Source: CAZCTC01 sp964501335
Lineage (GTDB): Bacteria; Chloroflexota; Anaerolineae; B4-G1; SLSP01
DNA length: 55,167 nt
Direction: 5' to 3'
Assembly (NCBI GenBank): GCA_964501335.1
Contig: CAZCTC010000053.1
Location: 1 to 55,167 of the forward strand
How positions within the stretch are numbered: position 1 is the first letter of the stretch; every line of letters begins with the position of its first letter. The translations under genes and the position numbers were made by a program. Below are positions 35,536-43,975 of the stretch, in pieces. The notes below the pieces were generated by a model. The model did not search any database. It had not been told where the DNA came from and saw nothing but the letters and a program-made list of their open reading frames with translations.

Positions 35536-36048
35536 TTAAAAAACCTCTCTAAACTCTTCCGGAAAATATTCGACCGAAACGTTGCGGGCAAATTCAAAGT
35601 TATTTTTTATGGAAATTTCGCCCCGGGACTCTGAATACCTGATATAGACCCCTTCCAGCGGTGGAGAAAACAGGTTAAAGGGTAATGGACATTCATAGCC
35701 TTCGATAATATTCAAGTATTTCTTTGTCTCCCAACTAACCAGATAAATATTAGGCGGAGTATCAGTGAAATCGCGTTCCATTGCCGACTGGTCTTTAGGA
35801 ACTAAAAATTTTATTTTATTTCGCCTTGAAATAAGGGGGATTCCCAAAATTAACTGAAAGGACGCATCCATACTTTTAATCTTTTCCAACAAAATTAAAA
35901 ATACTCCAAGCGAAGTGCTCAAGTATTCCTCTTTGTTTACGTGAACGCCCAGCAATTCATCCATATGGATGGAAACCGGCTTGTGAGGAAAAACCTGGGT
36001 CGATGCCTGTAAGAACCACTTTTCGATTTTATCTGAAAAATTTTTCAT
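35536..36048 (-). CDS. Unrecognised protein, probable immunity to the 36045-36347 toxin tip
   Basis: 170 residues, soluble, AT-rich coding sequence. I see no known motif; the sequence alternates short strands and helices (GVFLILLEKIKSMD, YIRYSESRGEISIKN). Its ATG overlaps the TGA of the displaced toxin tip in an ATGA arrangement, the usual coupling for toxin-immunity pairs. Role inferred from that position only. Confidence 0.6.
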   Translation of the reverse strand: MKNFSDKIEKWFLQASTQVFPHKPVSIHMDELLGVHVNKEEYLSTSLGVFLILLEKIKSMDASFQLILGIPLISRRNKIKFLVPKDQSAMERDFTDTPPNIYLVSWETKKYLNIIEGYECPLPFNLFSPPLEGVYIRYSESRGEISIKNNFEFARNVSVEYFPEEFREVF

Positions 36049-36347
36049 TTAGGTAACTTCCAACCAATTTCTAATAACCATTCGATCTGTTTTCTTGTTA
36101 AGTCTGCGAAATGATGTTTCCATGTACCGTCAATATTTAAAGCTGCGTCATTATCATGAAAATGAATATGAGGTTTTTCATGAAACTTGGGATCACCCAC
36201 ATCAAATCTTACTACTCCATCAGGAGCCCTGCCACGTTTAATCATTTCACGAATTTGACTAAAAGTTGGACACTTGTTATGCACCCACCACTTGCCGTCG
36301 CCAACAAAGTAGGTGTGCGCCGACTGGACAGTAAAATTGTACACCAC
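36045..36347 (-). CDS. Displaced RHS tip: HINT end plus toxin domain
   Basis: 100 residues from a GTG. The first 24 residues (VYNFTVQSAHTYFVGDGKWWVHN) are the C-terminal end of the HINT domain of the full RHS protein. The rest is a distinct toxin domain: PTFSQIREMIKRGRAPDGVVRFDVGDP, KPHIHFHDNDAALNIDGTWKHH, LTRKQIEWLLEIGWKLP. The H-x-H-F and D-x-T-W-K-H features suggest a small nuclease, perhaps an RNase, but I cannot name the family. There is no shell or signal, so it is probably silent until recombined into the RHS gene. Confidence 0.7.
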   Translation of the reverse strand: MVYNFTVQSAHTYFVGDGKWWVHNKCPTFSQIREMIKRGRAPDGVVRFDVGDPKFHEKPHIHFHDNDAALNIDGTWKHHFADLTRKQIEWLLEIGWKLPK

Positions 36348-36445
36348 GACCGCACCCTCACCAAAACCGCCCTACGGAAGGGATTCTCCAGTGTGGCACT
36401 ATTTACTTCTCCAACAATGATCTTCAACTGGACCAGGAGAATATA
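36348..36445 (-). pseudogene. Decayed HINT remnant upstream of displaced tip
   Basis: Reading VQLKI..GEVNSATLENPFR, this matches VQLKIGEDVISATLEHPFR of the intact HINT but with frame changes, and the following 90 bases of HINT (from the AGRGWVEAGK part to QLIQGA) are deleted. It shows the tip was captured by recombination in HINT and is now decaying. Confidence 0.75.
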
Positions 36446-36448
36446 AAA

Positions 36449-36477
36449 GCGGGTTGATCTCAACAAAATCAACCCGC
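36449..36477. terminator. Second copy of the array hairpin
   Basis: GCGGGTTGAT and ATCAACCCGC with a 9-base loop, identical to 35090-35118; lies 40 bases after the paralogue B stop. Confidence 0.75.
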
Positions 36478-36516
36478 CTTCCCAATTAGAAAAGATCCCC
36501 GAAAACTATCGTTCCC

Positions 36517-36897
36517 CTATTCAGCAAGATCCTCTCTTGTCATCTTACTGCAAGAAACCGCCAATACAAATCCCATCTCGACAATCATTCTCAATTCTTC
36601 CAGACTGAAATCCCAATTGCATTGATCCTCATATCCTAAAAGCACATAAAGGACCCTGTTCCCATTGTCACTCTCAGCTATGAGTCCTCGTATTGAATAC
36701 AGGTCGTTTAGAAAATTATCAATATCTTCATTTTTTGAACTAAGAGTAATACCTCCTGAAGTAAAGACCATTCCGCTTCTCTTAGAAATATCCCCACGTC
36801 GATGGTAATCCATATCAAATTGATCGTAGGATAGAAAAGGATCGGGATCAAAATCATCTTTTGATAAAATACAAAAAAGTGTTGTTTGAGTTATCAT
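36517..36897 (-). CDS. DUF4279-like immunity protein, paralogue B
   Basis: 126 residues, about 75-80% identical by eye to paralogue A at 35158-35535, with the last 60 residues almost the same and most differences in the middle (RYNGQLFESGVV versus SKRSGMVFTSGGI). Its ATG overlaps the TGA of the toxin tip at 36894-37418 by four bases, making it the likely cognate immunity protein. Divergence in the central segment is where partner specificity would be expected. Confidence 0.78.
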   Translation of the reverse strand: MITQTTLFCILSKDDFDPDPFLSYDQFDMDYHRRGDISKRSGMVFTSGGITLSSKNEDIDNFLNDLYSIRGLIAESDNGNRVLYVLLGYEDQCNWDFSLEELRMIVEMGFVLAVSCSKMTREDLAE

Positions 36898-37418
36898 TTA
36901 TTAAACCTCATAACAAAATTTTCTATTGGCGTCGTTGTTTCGAAGATTGCTTTCGTAACTCGAGAACGCAAGGCCACAAAGCCTTCGTCTGTAATGCCTA
37001 TATCAGGATTATGAAAACCTCTCATCTTTTCAAGTATTTGGCCAAATTCTTTAAGAATTTCCTTTTTTACCGCATGTATATCGCGTTCTCTTATTCCTAA
37101 TTCCTCTGCTAGCCTTGAATCAGAAGGGAAGCATGTGTTGTTATGCACCCACCACTTACCGTCGCCGACGAAATACGTATGCGCCGACTGGACAGTAAAA
37201 TTGTACACCACGACCGCACCCTGGATCAACTGCTTTTCCGCAACTGGCTGACATTCCTTCCCCGTCGACTCGATGCAGTCCCCCACCTTGAGTTTCCCGG
37301 CTTCGACCCAGCCCCGGCCCGCTACCCGGAAGGGATGCTCCAGCGTCGCACTGAGCACATCCTCGCCGATTTTCAGCTGGACCATGGAGGTCTCGGTGTG
37401 CGAGACCATCTGAATCAC
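36894..37418 (-). CDS. Displaced RHS tip: nearly complete HINT plus toxin domain
   Basis: 174 residues from a GTG created by the edge of a small inverted-repeat element. Residues 6-92 are the HINT C-terminal two thirds (VSHTETSMVQLKIGEDVLSA, AGRGWVEAGKLKVGDCIE, ending WWVHNN), nearly identical in DNA to 38411-38680. Residues 93-174 form a different toxin: CFPSDSRLAEELGIRERDIHAVKKEI, HNPDIGITDEGFVALRS. I do not recognise the toxin family. The first Cys of HINT and the shell are missing, so it is a cassette for tip replacement rather than an active secreted toxin. Confidence 0.75.
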   Translation of the reverse strand: MIQMVSHTETSMVQLKIGEDVLSATLEHPFRVAGRGWVEAGKLKVGDCIESTGKECQPVAEKQLIQGAVVVYNFTVQSAHTYFVGDGKWWVHNNTCFPSDSRLAEELGIRERDIHAVKKEILKEFGQILEKMRGFHNPDIGITDEGFVALRSRVTKAIFETTTPIENFVMRFNK

Positions 37419-37487
37419 GGATTAAGCGGATGCCTCCGATTTCACAGAGTCCGTGGAATCCGGAAATCTGTGCCATCCGTGATTCAG
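37410..37487. mobile_element. 78-bp MITE-like element with 13-bp terminal inverted repeats
   Basis: CTGAATCACGGAT (37410-37422) and ATCCGTGATTCAG (37475-37487) are perfect inverted repeats. It interrupts the HINT-derived sequence: HINT codons lie to the left and another HINT fragment to the right. Confidence 0.8.
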
Positions 37488-37574
37488 ACTCCCCGTTACC
37501 CGGAAGGAATGCTCCAACGTAGCGCGATCACATCCGCGCCAAGCTTCAACTGAACCAGGGATGTCTCGATATGA
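37488..37574 (-). pseudogene. HINT fragment
   Basis: The minus strand reads HIETSLVQLKLGADVIA then RWSIPSG, a degraded copy of HTETSLVQLKIGEDVISATLEHPFR with a frame change. It belongs to the displaced tip cut by the small element at 37410-37487. Confidence 0.7.
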
Positions 37575-37584
37575 AAGAAGAAAA

Positions 37585-37616
37585 ACCGGGCCACGAGATT
37601 TCTCTCACGGCCCGGT
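37585..37616. terminator. Terminator after the RHS immunity gene
   Basis: ACCGGGCC / GGCCCGGT arms with an internal GAGA..TCTC helix, 46 bases past the immunity stop (37662). Confidence 0.65.
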
Positions 37617-37661
37617 ACTTCACTTGAAAACCGTCTTATTTACTGTCACTGAGATCTATAT

Positions 37662-38051
37662 TCACCATAAGCCTTCCGTTTTTACTCCTGTAAATTCATC
37701 CCAACCTCGACAACAGGCCCGAGATTCGGGTCCCAATAAAGGGACAAATGTATTCGGAGATATCCGCCCCCAAGAACTCATATTGACAAGGCTTTCTAAA
37801 AAACAAGTAGCTGCGGCATCTTTTACATCCTGGTCTCCGTTAACCAGGAATTCTTCAATAGTATAAAATACATTTCCTAGATCAATTTGGTCATTCTTCT
37901 CAATGGAGTCAATTATATAATCAACAAAAAACATTAGACATCTACAAGGGGTATAATCTTCGACCTCTTTAATTTCAGCATTAAACCACTTCTCATAGAA
38001 ATCCGAAAACCTTACCATAACAATTTCAAAAAAAGCTTTTTGATCGATCAT
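37662..38051 (-). CDS. Immunity protein of the full RHS toxin (DUF7674-like)
   Basis: 129 residues, AT-rich. VKDAAATCFLESLVNMSSWGRISPNTFVPLLGP and CCRGWDEFTGVKTEGLW match a small helical family I recall as DUF7674, often encoded after polymorphic toxins. It begins 12 bases after the RHS stop, so it is the cognate immunity candidate for the C-terminal toxin encoded by 38063-38410. Family naming is from memory; the immunity role follows from position. Confidence 0.75.
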   Translation of the reverse strand: MIDQKAFFEIVMVRFSDFYEKWFNAEIKEVEDYTPCRCLMFFVDYIIDSIEKNDQIDLGNVFYTIEEFLVNGDQDVKDAAATCFLESLVNMSSWGRISPNTFVPLLGPESRACCRGWDEFTGVKTEGLW

Positions 38052-38062
38052 ATTCCTCCTAA

Positions 38063-41000
38063 TTATCGTTCCCCTAATGCATCAAATAAATCTAAAAGTA
38101 CATTTTCAGCCGCAGCTTGATCCCCACTGGAAGCATTGGGATTTGCCTTAAGCCACCTCTGAAGAAATATGACCGCATCTTGCCCTTTTTTAGAATGCCA
38201 ACCACCATTTACTTGAACATTTGTCTCTAATTCTTCACGAATAGCCGCAGCAGTGCTCCCACTTCCAACTTGTGCATGAGGCCTGTAAAGTTTCTCAATT
38301 ACCCTGGCAAGTTCCGAATCCCTAACGAAAGGTTTTCCCATCAATCTGCGTAATTCTCTTTTGTATTGTTCGAATAATGCCCGATTATGAGGATCGCCTA
38401 AATCGCATACATTATGCACCCACCACTTACCGTCGCCCACAAAATACGTATGCGCCGACTGGACAGTAAAATTGTACACCACGACCGCACCCTGGATCAA
38501 CTGCTTTTCCGCAACTGGCTGACATTCCTTCCCCGTCGACTCGATGCAGTCCCCCACCTTGAGTTTCCCGGCTTCGACCCAGCCCCGGCCCGCTACCCGG
38601 AAGGGATGCTCCAGCGTCGCACTGATGACATCCTCGCCAATCTTCAACTGAACCAGGGAGGTCTCGGTATGCGAAAAAACTGCCGTGACGGTGTAGTAAC
38701 CCGTTTTCCCCGTATCAGGATCTTTCGCCAGAACCCGGTCGCCGACTTTGATCGTCTCAATCCCCACGGTGCCGCTGACAACGGTAACCGTGGTTTCCGC
38801 GGGGAAGCATTGGCAACCTCGCAAAGGCAATTTTTCTTTCAGATATTGTCCTAAGCGTGATAATTGTGGTCCCAGCTTTTGCAACAACTGTCGCAATCCA
38901 TATCCTGCCATTGCCGCCAAACCACCCGAGACAAACCCCATTGCCGTGGCTTCCAAGACCCCTTGATTCCAGGGGCAGCCGTCGATCAAATTCGTGGCAA
39001 TCTGTCCCAGGCCTCCCGAAGCTGCACCCGATAATGCTCCGATACCCGCAGTTGCCCAAAAGCCTGCCGCAGGAGCCAAGGCCGGCCCCATCCAACCAAT
39101 GGCCCCTCCGATCGCTCCTGTCACGGCTCCCGTGATCAAAGCTCGACGGAAACCGGGTTTCTTCATCAACTCTTCCATAGAATGCCCGGGATGTTGCAGA
39201 GCAAACATCGCCGCACTTGCTCCCACGCCGATTGCGGCACCAATACCGGCAGAAATCAATATAGCCGGAAAGACGAATTCGCCGCTGGGATCGGTATACA
39301 TGGCCGGGCTGTTCAACCCGTAAATGTACGGATTCTGCGTCAGAGCAGACCCCGCCAGTCCACCGAACGGATCGGTCTGCGTGAACCGGCCCACGGCGGG
39401 ACTGTACCAGCGGGCCCGCAGATATTGCAAACCGGTGGCCTCATCTTCCCACTCGCCGGTGTAACCCAACGGCGCCGGCCGCGTGCCCTGCGATTGCACC
39501 AGCACGCCGAAGGGATCGTAATCCGCGGTCGCTACGACCTGTCGATCCCCATTGCTCCACTGGCGCACGGTCCCCAGCAGGTCGGCCATGGGGTAATACC
39601 AGTCGCCGTCCGTCTGTACCCCTTCCAATCCCTGGCCGTAGAGATAGCGCGTCCCGTCGGAGGTCGCCAACACCTGCGACAGTCCTAACGCTTCGTCCCA
39701 GGTGAAGTGAAGGGCTTCCTCGCCGCTGATCTGCTGCGCCACCCGCAGCCCGTTGCCGTTGTAGGTGTAGACCACCGTCCGGGTCAGGCTTTCCGCCCGG
39801 ATCATCTGGCTCAGGGAGTTGTAGGTATAGGTGAAGGTCCCATCGGTGAGCAGATTGCCCCGTTGGTCGTAGCTGTAATTTTTTGTATTGGCATGGGTCA
39901 ACCGCGAACCCAGGTTGTAAGAATAAGCCGTGGTGACGGTGATCCCGCCCGCGCGAGCGACCAGCTCTTCGCGATTGCCGACTTTACTGTACTTGTAAGC
40001 CTGGCTTGTCACCGGGAAAGGCCGGCTGCCGCTGTAGGTCGTCCCGGTCAGTTGGTCCCGCCCGTCATAATAGTAACGAGTGACCAGAGTGCCGGTCGGT
40101 GAAGTGATTGGGGTCAGCCCGCCCCCTAAGGATTGCAAGAGAGTCATGGTGGAAAGGCCGGACAAAGCACCGTTTTCCCCGGCGGTACCGGTAAGATTTT
40201 CATTCATATCAGAAACCGCCGCCTCGCTCTCCTCCGTGGGCGGCGCCGCCATCAGAGAACTGCTGTCGTTGCGGATCACGATCGGGAGGTAAGTCCACGT
40301 TCCAAACGTCGTTTCGGTGACCGCCACCCGATTCCCCAGCGCATTGATCTCATATTGGTAATCCGTGACCTGCTGATCGACGCCCAGATGTTTCACTTCG
40401 TTGGGCCGGCCGATCTCGTCGTAGCCGTACTTCGTCTGCATCCCGTTGGCCCAGGTCACCGTCGTCGGCCGTCCGGCCACATCGTATCCGTAAGTTGTGG
40501 TCTGCCCCGACCAGTCCGTCGTGGTGACCAATTCGGTAGCGTTGTTGTAGCTGTACCAGGTCGTCGTGGTAAACGCTGGCAACCCCGCCGTCACCGTCAA
40601 CCCGGTGCGGTTTCCGGCCTTGTCGTAGCCGTAAGCCACGGCCTCGCCTGAACTCCAGGCAATCCGGGTGGGCCATCCCAGCTTGTTGTAGCTGTAGGTG
40701 GTGGTCACGCCGGAGGTGTCGGTCATCATCGTCCGATTGCCGGCCAGATCGTAGCTGTAGCCGATCGCCACATCCGGTCCCAGGATGCCCGTCAATTGAT
40801 CCAGGGGATCGTAGCTCAGCTGCAAAACATTCGCATCAGCGTCGGTGATCGTCGCCACGTTGCCGGCCGGATCGTAGGTGTAGCTCGTCACGCCGCCCAA
40901 CGGATCACGGGCCGCTGTCAATTGCCCCGCCAGGTTGTAGGTGTAGACCGAGCTCGCTTCCAGGGCGTTGATGATTTCCGTCACCCGGCCCAGCGTATCG

Positions 41001-43975
41001 TAAACATAGCGCGTCGGTTCCGGCACGGTGGGTTCCTGGACCTGTTCCAACCGGCCCAGCGCATCGAAGGTGTACTCGGTGACATTGGCCGGCATGGCCG
41101 CATCGGAAACGGTCATCTTACGGTGCAGATCGTCATAGGCAATCTGCCCGATAGAGAGTTCGAGGGTTTTCCCTTTGCCCCACATCTGCACCGGCCGGTT
41201 CAGGCCGTCATACCGCGTTACATAGGTCACCGAAGTGGCATCCGTTGCCGTGATGAGATTGCCGACGGCGTCGTAACGATACCAGAGGCTCCGGCCCAGT
41301 CCGTCGGTTACCGTGACCACCTGCCCCAAGGCGTCGTAACCGAAAGCGGTCCACCGCCCGGTGGGATCGGTGACTTTAGTGACATTGTCGAGCAGGTCGT
41401 AGGTGTAGGCGGTTTCGCCCAGTTCGGGATCGGTCACCGTAATAACCCGCCCGGCCGCGTCGTAATCGTAGAGGATTGTTCGATCCATGGGCGCCCGGAT
41501 GCGCCAGACCCGATCCATGCCGTCGTAATCGTAATAGGTCGTTTGGGTCAGACGAGTGATGGAGGTCAGGCGGCCGGCGTTATCGTATCCCATCACCATG
41601 GAACGGCCCGCCCGGTCGGTCATGGTGATCGGCCGCCCGGCCGGCGAATAGGTAATCTGGAGGGTGCGGCCCAATTGGGAATCCCACACTCCGGTGACCC
41701 ACCCGTTGAGGTTGTAATCCAGCTGGGTGTAATGTGCGCCGCCGGGTTCGGTCACGCGGATCACCCGTCCATAGGCATCGTAGTTAAAGGTCGCCGTCTG
41801 CGTCAGCGCATTGGTCACGCTGATCAGAGCGCCGGTATTCGGATCGTAGCCGTAGCGGGTCCGCCCGCCGGCCGGATCGACGATTTCGGTCAGCTGGCCC
41901 CGTTCGTTGTAGGCCAGCGTCGAAGTCAATCCCAGGGCATTGACCGCCTGCACCAGCTGATCTTTGCTGTTGTAAGCGAAGGTCGTCGAATATTGCCGGG
42001 CATCCGTCAACCGGGTCAGGTTCCGCCCGGTGTATTGCATCTGCGTGGCCTGCCCGTAGGTATCGGTGATTGCCGTCATCTGGCAGCTGTTCGCATCCCA
42101 GGCCATCCGCGTGGAATGGCCCGTCGGATCGGTCACGGCGATCAGATTGTAGTTCTCATCGTAGGTGTAGGTGATTCGCCGCCCCAGGGGATCTTCATGC
42201 GCCCGCACCGCATTGGCGCCGTCGAAGTAATAGATGCCGACCAGCGCCACCCATCCCGGCGGCGTCCCCTTGGTCACCACCGTCCGATCGGCGGCGTAGG
42301 CATAATTTCGCGTCTCCGCCCCATCGGTCTGGTGGATCACCCGGCCCTGCGCATCGTAAACATTGTGCAGGGTAGCCCCGGTCGCGCCCGGTTCCTGGAT
42401 ATCCGCCAGGCGATGGGTGGTCGTGACATAGGTGTAGACCGTGGTGTAACCCATCAGGTCGGTCACGGAGGTCAGATCGCCAGCGGCCGAATAGCCGTAC
42501 TGATAACCCCGTCCCGTATGATCTCTGACCCGGAAGAGGTAGTTTCCGGAATACTCAAAGGCCAGGTAATAATCGCTGCCCGAGGGCCGCACTTCGGACA
42601 GCTTCCCGGCTCCATTGTAAGTCAGGTTCAACTGATTCCCGGAGCGGTCCTCAATCCGTTCCAAACGGTGATAACCCAGCCATCCAGGTTTGTTGAAAAA
42701 ATAGGTGATTCCATCCCCTCGGCTAAGTTGATAAAAATTAGTATTGACCGCCAGACTGGCCCGAATTCCTACACTTTCTGGAGAGAAAGAACCATCCGTA
42801 TTTTGGATAAAGGTCAATTCTGCCCCATGAGGTCCGTATAGAATCCAGTTGTCCAGGGTTTGCATAAGGCCGATATTGTAGTTATGTGTCCAACCATAAC
42901 CCAACTGCCCATTTTGACTGGCTTTAATTGAGTTGTAACTGCGCTCAAATTCCAGCCCCAGGCCTGGGGCCGGGATCTGGTAATCGGCGACCTGCATGGA
43001 GAAATTCCCTGTGCGGGCATTGACCGGATCGCCGTCCATCGCCGCATTCTGCGGATTGTTGGCCAGACAGGGATCTTCGGGGATACCACGGTTGGCGGGG
43101 ACATAATTGCTGACATCCAGCACTCCCAGATCCGACAGTTCGAAATGGGTCGTATAAGGAGGGGTAGGGTTAGAGTAATACCGGGAAGTTATATCAACCC
43201 GCGAATCTTGGGTAACATAAAAAAAGCTATCATAAAGCCCACTAAAAAGCACATTTGAAAAATCAGGCGTTTCCGTAATCCCGGCGGTTTGAGTCGTCAA
43301 CGTAAGATAGAAACCTGCACTGCTGCTAACTTGAAGACGATACAAATGTTTCCCGGCCAACTGAGCATAACCAGAGGGTAGTTCATCTCCTTGCGCCACC
43401 GTACGCAAAGGTGGAATGCTCAAATCAACGATAGCAATTGAGCGCTCCATCTCTCCCACCGGATCCAAGGGGGAAATACTCAACGTATCATTAGCCGTAG
43501 CCGTGTAAGGGCTACTCGGATTCGAACCGCAATCCGTGTTATCAAAATTGAACCTTCGGCATGTCCACAGCAAAGGATGCTGAGGATTTTCAACTCTTAC
43601 TTCTAAATATCTGGGAGAAGAAGTTGGTTTAATGTCTACAAAAAAACCATACGCATGTCCCTCAGTTAAAGAGATCCCCTCCGTCGTCACGGTTAGGGGG
43701 CTTTGATAAACTATTGACCCAAATCCATCCACAGGGGCCATTGATTCTGGCAATGCAGGCGCCGACTGCCCTCCCTGCGGCAGCGAAGTTATCAATTTCG
43801 GTCCCGGCAAAAAGAGCTTCGGCGTGATCGCAACCGGTGCGGGGATGCTCTCCTGGATCGCCGCCAGGGCTGGAGCCGCACTTTCCGTCAATATGGCCAG
43901 CACTAAGGCCAGACAAATCAAGGGACGACATTGGAGGGAGAACTTCCTTAGAAAAAACACATATAGCGATTCCAT
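38063..43975 (-). CDS. Full-length RHS/YD-repeat polymorphic toxin with HINT domain
   Basis: 1970 residues; ATG 43975 after GAGGTGAATA. Sec signal peptide (LICLALVLAILTESAAPALA). A beta-rich pre-domain to about 300; DUF6531-like entry DPVNARTGNFSMQVADYQIP (about 315-335); roughly 30 YD repeats (YDELNRPV-like, for example YDALGQVVTVTDGLGR); core YDPFGVLVQSQG, LQYLRARWYSPAVGRFTQTDPFGG, NPYIYGLNSPAMYTDPSGEF; a Gly/Ala-rich hydrophobic segment (about 1590-1700) that may insert into a target membrane; HINT domain (about 1717-1854) from CQCFPAETTV to WWVHN, with self-cleaving Cys and His-Asn end; then a toxin of about 115 residues (ARVIEKLYRPHAQVGSGSTAAAIREE, WLKANPNASSGDQAAAENVLLDL) common in RHS/CDI tips but not assigned here. 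Confidence 0.92.
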   Translation of the reverse strand: MESLYVFFLRKFSLQCRPLICLALVLAILTESAAPALAAIQESIPAPVAITPKLFLPGPKLITSLPQGGQSAPALPESMAPVDGFGSIVYQSPLTVTTEGISLTEGHAYGFFVDIKPTSSPRYLEVRVENPQHPLLWTCRRFNFDNTDCGSNPSSPYTATANDTLSISPLDPVGEMERSIAIVDLSIPPLRTVAQGDELPSGYAQLAGKHLYRLQVSSSAGFYLTLTTQTAGITETPDFSNVLFSGLYDSFFYVTQDSRVDITSRYYSNPTPPYTTHFELSDLGVLDVSNYVPANRGIPEDPCLANNPQNAAMDGDPVNARTGNFSMQVADYQIPAPGLGLEFERSYNSIKASQNGQLGYGWTHNYNIGLMQTLDNWILYGPHGAELTFIQNTDGSFSPESVGIRASLAVNTNFYQLSRGDGITYFFNKPGWLGYHRLERIEDRSGNQLNLTYNGAGKLSEVRPSGSDYYLAFEYSGNYLFRVRDHTGRGYQYGYSAAGDLTSVTDLMGYTTVYTYVTTTHRLADIQEPGATGATLHNVYDAQGRVIHQTDGAETRNYAYAADRTVVTKGTPPGWVALVGIYYFDGANAVRAHEDPLGRRITYTYDENYNLIAVTDPTGHSTRMAWDANSCQMTAITDTYGQATQMQYTGRNLTRLTDARQYSTTFAYNSKDQLVQAVNALGLTSTLAYNERGQLTEIVDPAGGRTRYGYDPNTGALISVTNALTQTATFNYDAYGRVIRVTEPGGAHYTQLDYNLNGWVTGVWDSQLGRTLQITYSPAGRPITMTDRAGRSMVMGYDNAGRLTSITRLTQTTYYDYDGMDRVWRIRAPMDRTILYDYDAAGRVITVTDPELGETAYTYDLLDNVTKVTDPTGRWTAFGYDALGQVVTVTDGLGRSLWYRYDAVGNLITATDATSVTYVTRYDGLNRPVQMWGKGKTLELSIGQIAYDDLHRKMTVSDAAMPANVTEYTFDALGRLEQVQEPTVPEPTRYVYDTLGRVTEIINALEASSVYTYNLAGQLTAARDPLGGVTSYTYDPAGNVATITDADANVLQLSYDPLDQLTGILGPDVAIGYSYDLAGNRTMMTDTSGVTTTYSYNKLGWPTRIAWSSGEAVAYGYDKAGNRTGLTVTAGLPAFTTTTWYSYNNATELVTTTDWSGQTTTYGYDVAGRPTTVTWANGMQTKYGYDEIGRPNEVKHLGVDQQVTDYQYEINALGNRVAVTETTFGTWTYLPIVIRNDSSSLMAAPPTEESEAAVSDMNENLTGTAGENGALSGLSTMTLLQSLGGGLTPITSPTGTLVTRYYYDGRDQLTGTTYSGSRPFPVTSQAYKYSKVGNREELVARAGGITVTTAYSYNLGSRLTHANTKNYSYDQRGNLLTDGTFTYTYNSLSQMIRAESLTRTVVYTYNGNGLRVAQQISGEEALHFTWDEALGLSQVLATSDGTRYLYGQGLEGVQTDGDWYYPMADLLGTVRQWSNGDRQVVATADYDPFGVLVQSQGTRPAPLGYTGEWEDEATGLQYLRARWYSPAVGRFTQTDPFGGLAGSALTQNPYIYGLNSPAMYTDPSGEFVFPAILISAGIGAAIGVGASAAMFALQHPGHSMEELMKKPGFRRALITGAVTGAIGGAIGWMGPALAPAAGFWATAGIGALSGAASGGLGQIATNLIDGCPWNQGVLEATAMGFVSGGLAAMAGYGLRQLLQKLGPQLSRLGQYLKEKLPLRGCQCFPAETTVTVVSGTVGIETIKVGDRVLAKDPDTGKTGYYTVTAVFSHTETSLVQLKIGEDVISATLEHPFRVAGRGWVEAGKLKVGDCIESTGKECQPVAEKQLIQGAVVVYNFTVQSAHTYFVGDGKWWVHNVCDLGDPHNRALFEQYKRELRRLMGKPFVRDSELARVIEKLYRPHAQVGSGSTAAAIREELETNVQVNGGWHSKKGQDAVIFLQRWLKANPNASSGDQAAAENVLLDLFDALGER
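38411..38825 (-). other. HINT domain coding segment, recombination target
   Basis: Bases 38414-38680 are almost identical to 37143-37410 and partly to 36283-36440. These direct repeats sit exactly at the shell/toxin boundary, so homologous recombination can swap the tip of the 5.9-kb gene with the displaced cassettes downstream. Confidence 0.8.

Noticed and set aside
40796..42841. Plus-strand frame of 681 codons inside the RHS gene
   Set aside because: Antisense to YD repeats; its apparent repeats mirror them.
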